Assembly: GCA_021018815.1 (NCBI GenBank)
Contig: JAITYX010000146.1
Location: 1-64,000 of the forward strand
Length of the DNA: 64,000 bases
Source of the DNA: Talinum fruticosum
Lineage: Eukaryota > Streptophyta > Magnoliopsida > Caryophyllales > Talinaceae
Direction of reading: 5' to 3'
The position numbers and the translations under genes are program-made. Below are positions 37,501-49,500 of the stretch, piece after piece. Positions within the stretch are counted from its first letter, which is position 1. Each line of letters begins with the position of its first letter. A model generated the notes under the pieces. The model was not told the origin of the DNA. It worked only from the letters and a program-made list of their open reading frames with translations, and made no database searches.

Positions 37501-40500
37501 AAGAGTGTGTGCTGCAGCTTCTAGATGCCTCTTGGCTTAACTAATTGATTCCCCTTTATTTCTTTTTATGTTTATTATACTTTGGGAAATTGCTCCTAGG
37601 ATAATGAAAAGTCCACGTGATGATTTTAAATAGTAACGGCATCAGCTTCAACATTAACAACAATCAGGGGTAAGTGATGTTCCCTTATTTTTGCAGCACT
37701 TCAAAATTTGACAACTTTACTAGGACGGAGGGAGTATGATTTTTGTACAATGAGTATTATATTTTAAAATAAAATACTTTTATAACCAATATCTATTTGT
37801 ACATTTTTGAGGGTAAAATTTTTCTGCGTTTTCATTTTTAACTGTAAAAAAATTATGACAATTATCATAAAAAATAGGATTATTAACATCCGTACCCTCG
37901 TAATATGCTGCAATCATTTTTCTACCCGTGTCCTATTGAAAATTATTTTCAACCCCCGACCTTATTGACATATTAGAATTGTAGGTAAACTTGGGATTTT
38001 AAGTTGACCGGAGACATTAAAAGACATAAATACCCTCTTCCTCTAATTCATATATTTATTGAATCTTTTTTATTGCCTCCATTAGACTATGGTGTTTAAT
38101 TAGACCCATTAAAAGGACAAAAACCAGCTCAAAAAATCAAAACAAAAACATCATGAGAATTCAACATTAAGTTGATACAAAGTTAATGTCCATAGAAGAT
38201 AACTCACATTATTTCATAATTAATCCAATCGGCATATTAATTAGCCCCAAAAATTACAGCAAAAGCGAAGCGAGTGTTGAACCCCAAATCCTCCCACAAT
38301 AACCAATCAATTTAGTTAAGCCCAACAACTCAAATCCTAAAATTCAAAATACCCATAATCTAACCACACAAGATAACCCTAGTAAGTTGTAACCACCAAA
38401 ACAAGGCAGAGAGAGAGGAGAGAGAGAAGAAGAACAGAGAAACAAAATCCCCAACGGACCACTCGCTTTGCTCTCAATCCTCATACCCTTCGCCCGTCGA
38501 AGCGCATCCACCTCCTTCAATCGGATCAAATTCGACCCCCTTCTTCTTCGGTTCATCACGCACTTCCCATCGTCTTCTCTCTCTCTCTCCGGGAGCTTCT
38601 CTAGGTGGGTCTCAACGTCGGTTTTGTACCAAATTGCCCGGATGATGGAGACCGAGAAGACGAAGGAACAGATCGAGGGGATCCATGATTTTCAGCGAGA
38701 TGGGCGTAGGGAAGAGAGAGAGAAGAGGAGGAGGAAAGAGAGAGAGACAGAGACGAGAGATAGAGACAGAGAGAAGGGGGATAGGAGAGAGAGACTCGGA
38801 TATGGTGGTTAATTGTGTTTGTGAGAGTAATGAAGAAAGAGATAAAGTAGTTTAGGGTTAAATAAATAAATAAAATATGAGCGTAGTGGGATTCGGTTTT
38901 GTAAGGGCTTTTTTGTCTTTTAATGTCTCCGGTCAACTTAAAATCCCAAATTTACCTACAATTTTAATATGTCGGTAAGGTCGGGGGTTGAAAATAATTT
39001 TCAATAAGACATGGGTAGAAAAATGATTGCAGAGCATAGTACGAGGAGTACGGATGTTAATATCCCGATAATTACCACAAATATAGCTATTATAAACAAT
39101 TCAACTTAAAATAAACGCTAAAATGTCATATAAACGTAAAATTTCCAGATGTTAAATGCATTCATCACAACAAAAATTTACGGATCAAAATCTTCTAAAA
39201 ATTTTTGCTATTGGTGAAATGAAATCATATGAGTTATTACATCCCTAAATTCATTCATTGTCTTTTTGTTTTGGTCATTGTACAACCCATCGTTGGGGAC
39301 CGTGACAATATTAGTTGGCCTTTTCGTGAAATTGGTATCCCTTTGTCGCATTCTACCCACTTTTATATGACATTTCTATGTTCATGCATTCGGATGAAGT
39401 TATGCGGTGTAGAACTCAATATTATTAACTCCCTTTGTCGTATTCTACCCACTTGAGGCATCCTGTTCTTCAACATTTTCTAAGTGTGCTTTAAGGCTCC
39501 AAATGTTATACTGGACTGTCATCCACAATAAAAAGTAGCGAAAGTTGAATGTCTCTTTAACACCCTCCGGAGGCCCGTATTTTGTAAAATCTAGGATAAG
39601 GTAACGATTCCAGTTTCCATATAGGGGTAAATATTCCACGATGTTTCAATATCCCGAATCAATCAAATAGTACTTTCCCATTCAACCATAAAAAGGTGAT
39701 AGTACAAATGATGTCAAGTTATTATGGAGGAAAGGAAAAAGATAAAATGTGAAGGATCACCGTGAGAGGGGTGTGAAAATTTGAACTTTAGGATTATTCA
39801 AGCCATGTTTGATACGGTAACTTTTTTTTTGACAAAGAACATATAAATTACGATAAAAGGAAAAATTAACTAATCACATTTTAAATATATATCAAGTTCG
39901 AATAATAGTATGTCATAAAAGTAGGTTTAAAAAATTAATTTAATGATCACACTTTTTCCCTTACTATGTTCAGAATATATTATTGAAGGTGAAGGGTAAA
40001 ACAATAAATTTCACATTATATAAAAAGTTAGGCAAAAATCTAATAACATCCCCTACAATTTTCAATGGAAAAACATATTCATACTTTCCTCATTAATCGT
40101 TCACATTCACTTTAAATGAAAATAATATCTCATAACAACAAAAATATTTTGGAAAGTTTTAGGTAACATTAACATTTTGGAGCATGTTGGAGTACTTTGA
40201 AGCTAGTTGGATCATGTTGGTATATTTTGGTAAGGAGGCACATTTTGAGATCAAAAGTTGGAGTATCGGTACTCCTCTTAAACGTAACACTGAAACCCAA
40301 TTCATAGAAAAGGAAGTCTAAAGCTATTCATTCATGAGCGTTGCCATACACACTTTTCCTTCAAGCCAACCGAGATACTAGTAAAGGTGATGTGACGAAA
40401 ATTTTTGACCCTAATTCCTATAAAAGCATACGTATAGGATACTGGCTAGTTTGGAGTTTGATGGCCATTAATTGAGAATAGTTACAGAGGGCATCAATTT

Positions 40501-43500
40501 AAGAGTTTCCAAGTGCCTCAATTGTGGATGACTAATAAGTAGTGCGGTCCGCCTTGTTGCCATCCTTACTCTTGACATGCTGAAACCATCTAAAAGCCCA
40601 GTCTCTATCATCTTATCCTCTTTAGCCCCACTCCTACTTTGTCTCTAATCATTCCAAATATTATCCGATCTCTAGACTTAATCTTCTAGATTGGTCAACA
40701 TTGTGCTCCATAAAACAATACGGGTTTGACTACCATTTGATAAACTTCTCTTTAATATTATTGAGATCTTCTTGTCACTTAAGCATTCCTCCATTTTCGT
40801 CACCCTGCCTTTATGCAATGGTTAATGTCATCATCCAAATTGCCAATATTGCCTTTTTACTGAATGATTCAGCCCTAATTATCTCAACTTTTCTACTCTT
40901 GGTATTACCACACCCAATGGTGACTTCCTCTTCAATATCGCCTAACTCCAACGAATCTACACCTCAATCGAATTTCTCCATAGCTCCAATCTATTGTTAA
41001 CTCCATCCCTAATCTCATCAATGAGAATAATATGATTAGCAAATAGTATACACCACGGTACATCGTTTTGAATTCCTTTAGCAAGCTCATCCATGATTTT
41101 AGTGTTGATCCCTAATGACGCCCAATATCAATAGGAAAGTCATCTATGCCCCCCAATGGTCCTAACCCTTGTCCTTACTCCCTCGTACATATTTTAAATA
41201 ACCGAAATAATGCATAGGCACTCCTTTCTTCTCTAAGCTCTTCACAACACCTCCCGTGGTACTCTATCATATGCTTTTTTAGGTCCATGAACACCACGTG
41301 GAGATCCTTCCTCCTATCTCTCTAGAATTCAATAAGCCTTCTAATGAGATGGATAGGTTCGTTATTAGATCTTCCTAGCATAAAATCAAACTGTTATGCG
41401 AAAATTGAAATATCCTTCTTTACCCTCCTCTCGGTTACCCAACTTCATAGTGTGACCTAGAGTTTAAAACCTTCATAGGTATGGACATCACATCACCCTT
41501 GTTTTTACGTAATGGTATGGATGTACTAGTTCTCCATTCACGAAGCATCTTAGTAGTCCTAAAAATAACATTGAAAAGTTCAATTAACAAATCTAGCCCC
41601 TTTTCCCCCAAACACTTTCAAATGTCCACACTAGACCCACCGCCTTTCCAATGTTCATCTTCCTTGAAACCTCATTTCCAATGTTCATCTTCCTTAAAAC
41701 CTCTTCAATCTCGTCCTTAGTGAGATGTCGGCAAGACCTAACATTATGTAGCCCATCTCGACACACTTCCTCACAACATTGGGAGGTCTGTTTTCGCCAT
41801 TAAAGAGCTTGTAAAAGACCTAACGTTGTGCAGCCCCTCATGACACACTTGCTTACGAAATTGAGAGGTCTTAATCTTTTGACCATTAAAGAGCTTATAA
41901 AAGTATCTTTGTCATCACTTGTTTATTTTAGCTTCCTCAACTAGGACCTTACTGTTCTTGTCCTTAATAGTTAGTACTCCTTACATTTCCCAAATCTATT
42001 GTTTTTCTTTCCCTAACCCTTGCTAACTTGAAAACCTCCTTCTCTCCTTCCATAGTCTATACTTTTGTTATAACCTCTCTTTGTTGTAGTGAGTGCTGTT
42101 TTAACTATCCTATACCCCTCTTTTTCCTCCTCTGTACCACTATCTACTATCTACACAGCCTCATATAAGGCTTCTATTTTGTTCGTGGTGCTCCCATTCA
42201 CCTCATTGTTTCACCGCCATGCTCCCTTAACACCACCACCACCACCTCCTCTGGAGACTCCCAATATTTCCTTAGCCGACCTCCAATTGCATTCTACCAT
42301 CTCTTCATCGAGTCGACATCCCCTACTAGTTCCCAATTCCCCTCTGTTTTGATCTTCTTTGAAAGCCTAGCCATATTCTCTTTGGTTAGATTCCACAATT
42401 TAAGCCGAAAGTCCGCTACTCTTCTCTTATTCCTCTTTGGGATTTAAATCTCCACATCCAACACCAATAATTTACGCAAAGTCATCAAACACTCGCTCGG
42501 TATCACTTCACAATCTTTACACAATCTCCTATTGTTCCCTCTTAATAGGAAGTAGTCAATTTGCGTCTTTGTGTTACCACTCTTAAATGTCACCAAGTGT
42601 TCCTTTTCCTTAAACTAAGAGTTCACAATCACTAGTTCGTAAGCAACTCCAAAGTCTAGAATGGACACCCCTCCATTATTTCTCTTCGTAAACAAAACCT
42701 GAATGAGTTGTATCATACTCATCTTCTTTTGCTACTAAATGCCCATTAAAACAGCCTCCTATAAAAAGTTTCTAATTCTATGGTATACTCTGAATGATCT
42801 CATCCAAATCATCCCAAAATTGACTATTAATATCATTTGTCAATCCAATTTGGGGAGCATAAATACTTACTATATCGAGACTCTCTCACTCCAACACTAA
42901 CTTAATAGGCATAAGACCGTCACTCTTTCGCTTCACCTCACCAACTTGATTGGCAAACTTTTTGTCTACCATAATACGCACTCCATTACTTGCTCTATTA
43001 ACCCATGAATAACAGAGTTTTCACCTATCAATTTCTTTTGCTTTAGCACCTACCACTTAAGTCTCCTAAATACAAGCTATGTTAATCTTACATCCATGTA
43101 AAATCTTAATTAACTCTATTGACTTGACCATAAGAGTGCCAACCTATCGTACCCTTTTCTCCTCCTAACCCCTTTCTCCCTAGGAGATCAAGCAAAGGTA
43201 AAAAAGTTTCAATTTTTGTAAGCTTTTTGAATGGGCGTACCAATAAGATATCACATGTTTTAAGCATTTTCATAATTTTCTTTGTTACTCACCAGAATGG
43301 AATAATATCAAATAAGTACCTTTTTCTGAAAAGAAAATAGCCAATGCCAGTAAAGAAAATATAACAAAACAATCATAGAATTATTATTTAAAAAGTTAAC
43401 AATAACAGAACCTTAACTTCTCATATAACTTGATGCAGAAAGTTGCATTTTAGCAACTTCCTCAAGTTAAGGAAGTTCACTTATAAGATTAACATTTTTC

Positions 43501-46500
43501 AAAATCCAAATGTGTACCAAACAACATAGTTAGAGAAAGTTTACTAGATTTTCAGGAAAAGCTGCTCTAGAAGTCATAAAAAACCTACGCCAGGGTAACC
43601 AAAGGTGATTTGTAAGTTAGATATCGAATGTTGATTTGGAGTTCCCCTTATTTTTGACAAGAAGTATGGGATTCAGAAAGAAGCACAATGGTTCAAAGTA
43701 TTAATGCATCTCTTCAACCTCGTTAGTGCTCATCAATCCTTCTCCAAACGAGTTTTTATTTAACACCTTTTTCAAGCTTCCAGAAAACCTAGTCAGGTTG
43801 ATTTAATCTCTTATTTCCTACTTTTGCATGTTACGAAGGTTATCACTAGGATGTTATGTTCAGCTTCGACAGCTAGCCTCATTGCTAGTTATTCTATGGG
43901 CCGAACGAATTCAACTATCATATATGTCTCATGTCCTCTTTGTGACAATAATTATGAACAAAGGGTGGACCTCGGATCCGTTCTTATATGGTATGAGGTG
44001 GTTGAGAGCATTTTAGGTTGTGCTGTTGGTTATCTTAGAGCTTAATACTTTGATCACCCTCTTAAAGAAAAATTCAAAGAAAAATCCTTTTGGGAATTGA
44101 TTATCAAAAGGTTCAAGAGAAGCTCTTTGGGGTGGAAATCAAACATCTTCCCAAAGAAGGAATATCTGAAGCTCACCACATCAGCATGCCACAAAGTCAA
44201 CCGCCACCAACTCAATCTTTCGCTGGTTTAAAGTATGGTCTATGTCCAATACCTCTAAAATACATTTTATTTGCATCCAAAATTCCTTTCTTTTCCTGAC
44301 TGGGGAGGAAAGAAAAATAACCTCAAACTAATGCCATAACACAACCAAAATTTCACTCACCCCAAGCCGGATTGTTGGCGACGATGTTATCTGTGATAGA
44401 AAAGGGCCAATACTTTGAGCCACCGGGACAAGAACAGGAGAAAACAGCGGCATAGCAAGGCTTGCATCCTGTAGGCTTAGAAAAAGCAACAAGTAAGACA
44501 TTACATAAAGTGGAAGGGGAAGGGAAAGTACAAACTTCTTCTCTAGTCTAGTTTTCACCAATGTTGCCAGAACTGATTCGGACAAGGTAATGGGTCAATG
44601 ATCCAACTTGTCACACCGATTGGATCAAATTACATCGGTTGACCCAAATTTCATAAGATATAAATTTTATGATATTATATACAAATACTAGCAATTGTGT
44701 GATATGTACATAGTCAAATTTCATAAGACATAAATAGTATTAAAGTTCGTACTATTCATAACCAAGAAAAAATGTCGTATTATTTTTTACCAATACCCTC
44801 AAAGTTCATATTATTTCCATCCAAAAATCTGATTAAAAAAGTAAATGTTTTAGATTGAAGTGTTAAGGAAAATGTTTAGGATTCAAGTGTCATAAATTAA
44901 GTAGAAAAATTTTAAGGGAAATTCCATTTGGTGTCATCGTATTTTGGTTGTTTCCATTTTATCCATTCTTTAAATTTGTAATCCACATGGTACCCTTCTA
45001 TTTTTATTCCACGTATTATGCATATGTTACTAAGGCCCTATTCTATTTACCTTTAGCTTATTGTTTCTCCCAGCTCCTTAAGCTACATATTATTTTTCAC
45101 TTCCAAATTTATTGTGAATTTATTTTTCTAAGTTGATGAAAAATTTTTTGTTGGTAAATATTTATGTACGTAAAGTTTGTCCACTAAGGATGATTGTGGG
45201 GTATATACGTGGCGGAAATAGTTATACTCACACCCCATTTTTCTCATTCCTATACTCATACTACTATCGGAAATTTTGGGTGTATTAGGTTTATTTTGAT
45301 AGATATGTAACTATTTTGAAAATTAATACTCATTGGTAACATTAATTTAATTTTATGTCTTAAGAAATTGACAAATAAATTCCAACAAATAATTAATTAT
45401 AAAAAATATCACGTCAATTTGAGCTAGTTCTTATGAAAAATATTACAAACATTTTGTTGAACTTTAAGTTTATAGATGAATAGTTAAGTTGAATGTGACA
45501 AAATCATTTGAGTTATTTATTTCGCTCTATTCCATTTAGCGTAAATTGTAAAGAGTGGTGAAGAGATGTGAAAAGATGTAAGGACTTATAAGAAGTTGTA
45601 AGGAACTATAAGAAATATAAAATGTTGTATATGATTCGATAAAAATGTTTAATGTATTCATATGTGTATTTTTATAGTTATGTACAACATATTTGTATTT
45701 TTTTTTTATGAGTTTAACGTAATTTTAAAATTTATATATTTATGATGCCAAATCATGTTAAAAAAATTATGTTCGATTTATGAAAAGAGTTTTTATAGAT
45801 ACATAAATGATATCCATATAATAGGTAATTGAAAATTACCTTAATTTTACAGGTTTGAAATAAATGTTGTCAAAGTTGAAGACATGTACTTCAAACTTGT
45901 AAAATTAAGGTCATTTTCAACTACCTATTACATGAATATCATTTATACATTTATAAAAACTCTTTTCATAAATATCAAACCTAATTTCTTTTTTTATAAA
46001 AATAAAAAAAGAAGAAAACAAATCATCAAACTCACACATATGCATTTGGCATTACAAATATATAAATCTTATAATTTACGTCAAATTCATAAATAAAAAT
46101 ACAAATATACCGTACATAAATATAAAAATACATTAAACATTTTTATCAAGTCATATTCCTTATAGCTCCTTACAACTCAACTCCTTCCTTACAACTTTCC
46201 TTACAACCTTCCAACACCTTATACCTAAATGAAACATGGCCTAACTCAATACCCTTATTCTTTTTCACCGTTTATTACTCATATCTTTCTTCCTCCCATT
46301 GTAATTAGGGATTTACACCTAAATGCATAGGTTCAGTAGCAGGCTAGCCAACATTGTTAGGCAAATGCAATAATGAAATTTTCAAAAATGTGTAGATAGT
46401 GTATCTTCGATCAGACAATCTAATTTTCACAACTATGATACCTAGCCTATCCCCAACCAAACACATAGGGTAGTCGTATTCCTTATCCTTGTTTCTTTTC

Positions 46501-49500
46501 TTTTTTTGGTGGGGGAGGGGATGACTGATGAGTAATCAAAAAGCATATTAGTACAACACCAAGGGGATGTCATCCATGTACAAAAAGGGGCAATTACAAA
46601 AAAAAAAAGCTCCCAAACTCTCATGAATCATATTATTTGTTTTCTTTTAAAAGCAAATAGTATCATCTTCAATATCCACAGCAAGCAATATTGCACTTGA
46701 TTCCAACTATGAGAAATCTTAAAAAGGCTGAAATCTTGAAGAAGAAGACAAAAAGAAGAGAAATTTTTTATAAAAAAAAATTCCCTTAAATCAATCGATC
46801 CTTTTCCTTCCATAAAGTTCACCAAATAGCCAAAGTAATGCTCCTTCAAATTCCAAACACCAAACTCTTCTTATCCTTCTTTTCAGTGCCGGATCCATAA
46901 TCTTAAGGAAGGGGGTCAGAATGATAGTATGGTCAACAAAACGTCAAAACCTCGGGCTTGGGGTCAAGGTTGAGGTAAATGGAGCTCAACAATCCAAAAT
47001 TAGAGAATCTCTGAGATAATGAAACAGAAAGTCCAACAAAAAGGATATCGATTTATATGATCGAAGACCCATTCCAATGCCACCATTTGCAAATTATCCT
47101 AGAATTCTCTTGAAAATTAAGCATTATCCGATGAACAAGTTTCTCGAACCAAGCTAGAATTCGACTTGAATCGGTATTCCTTTTGTTTCCCTAAATAACA
47201 TTATCCAAAGAGTCTAACCATATTACATGCGGATGATTTCAATTTATAAGATCATTTAAATCTATTTTTGCCAAAATTACACCAAAAAGAACACAACAAA
47301 AGGCAAATCTAACAACAAATTAAACGGAGAAAACTCGAAGGGAATGAGTGAACCAATTAAATAGATAAGAGGAAAAAAAGGTCAGAAAAATTAAACAGAT
47401 GAGAGGAAAAAGTCGGTTTCTCACAAACTAAACAGATAAGAGGGAAATAAAAATATCAGCTTTGCTCAAAATAAAGAAATAAGAGGGAAAAAAATATATC
47501 AATTTTACACACAACCTCACTCGACCACACAATCTCTAGGACCCCGACATCCTATTCTTCTACAGACTAACCACTAGACCAGCTAACATTCAATGCATAC
47601 ATTTCGTCCGATATTATACTTTACAATTTTTTTCTTTACCCGTAATGGGGTCGGATGACTCGCAATTGCCCTACAGTAGATCCGCCCCTACTTCTCTTAC
47701 TTCAAGCACAAAAGGGCGCCAATCGTTATCTTTATATTGATTGACAAAAATGAAAACCTTTTCAAATGAATGAGCACGCACCAACTACTCCGTACAGCTT
47801 ATATGTCTCTCATAGTTTATCCTATCTCCCGAGTTCAAATGGCAATCCCTCATTTCTATTTCTATGTACATCATATCCATTGCTGCAAAACGATCCTTGT
47901 TTTGAATCTTGTTGCCACCATTCGACCACCAACATGAACCACAAATCTGACAACATACTATTCTTGTCTTTCATGAATTTTCAATATTCATAGACCGTAT
48001 AATACTTGTTCCTAGACTTTCCATCAAACTGGAACAGCCACATGCCTCTCCCTCCCTAGTACCCTTGGCTCTATCTCAATCCCACAACAAAAAGTTTACA
48101 TTTTGTCCATCAAGATTCTCTATTTCTGGGAAAGTGGAAGCTTCATTACTCTTTTCTCGATCTTGTAGATTTTGAGGATAGTTTCCATATTGGAAGTGTA
48201 TAAGCATTTGTGAGATGCGAGCTTCACATCCATCCTTTTGAACTTAACATACATATCTCTTTTCCTTCTCCAAGAAAAGGCAAAAAAATAAGTTTGTTGT
48301 TTGTCAAATCCCGAGTTAGCGTGGTACAGTCAAATTTTTATATTTCATATTGGTGCATGAGTTTTTTCATAACTTAATTAGCAAGAGTACAGTCACACAT
48401 TTAGTAGCAACAGCAGGAAAGTAAATCAGTTTTGACCTCCAAAGGTCTCAGTCTAGCTAGTCTCTTCCACATTTCCCAATTCTCCTGAGTTGCAAATTAG
48501 TAGAAGGGACAGTATTTAGCGGACAATCTCACCAAAATTTAGAAACATCACATAAGCACTATAACCAACAAAACTCCCCCAACTTATCAATGACATACAC
48601 TGGAACCTAGCTCAAACTCCACCATGAGAGCAGTAGAAAGAGCAACACATCAATACTTCACTCCTGATAGAGAATGTATAAGATAAAAAGAAGAGATCCT
48701 AAGTAAGAAATATAAGGAATAAGCTTGAGAATAGAATTGGGGGATAAAACACTAGACCTAATTCGGTAAATCCAATTTGGTTCTAAAATTCTAAATTATG
48801 AATTTCTACTTGTTTCATCCAATACAAATACACATGGAAGGATATCATGTATATATATATAATCACGTATATTCTAAGTAATTGAACTAATTTATTTAAT
48901 TAAAACTAATTAATTAATTTAACTCTTGTAATCATCTCAAATAAAATTACGGTTATTACATAGAACGTTGTTGTCCTTGTATGACATTTTTATGTTATTT
49001 ATTTTAGGACATTACACGATATTTAGCATATTTGAAATAAGGTCTAATCATATTTGGTTTCAAATTCTAATTACATGTTTTTAGGTAGTTTCCCGTTTGC
49101 CTTGCGAGTGTCCACAGTCTTTATAAGACAATATTATCCAGGATATTACTAGCTGATTTGAGTTATATTATTGAATGCACTTGTCACACAAGAAATCTCT
49201 TCTTCCTAATCGTCTACTCCCACTTTGCTATTTCACAATTTCCCTCTCCTTCTTCCCTTAATCTTCCCTCTTCCTAATCTCCTCCCTTCCTTTCACAAAT
49301 TTTTTATGAGTTTGGTATCAAAGCATCATGTGTGCGCATGCACGCACGCACATGGAGGGCCAAAAAATCACAATAAACTAGCTACTACAACACATAGTCA
49401 TCAATTCAGTGTATGTAAAACAACGATGACAACAAAACCCACGACAACCCCACCAAGTCGGCAGACTCAGATATAGGCAACAATACCTTCAGGGACGATG

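Noticed and set aside
41481..42352. Plus-strand frames within 41.4-42.4 kb
   Set aside because: They lie antisense to the RTE LINE remnant, whose motifs are on the minus strand.
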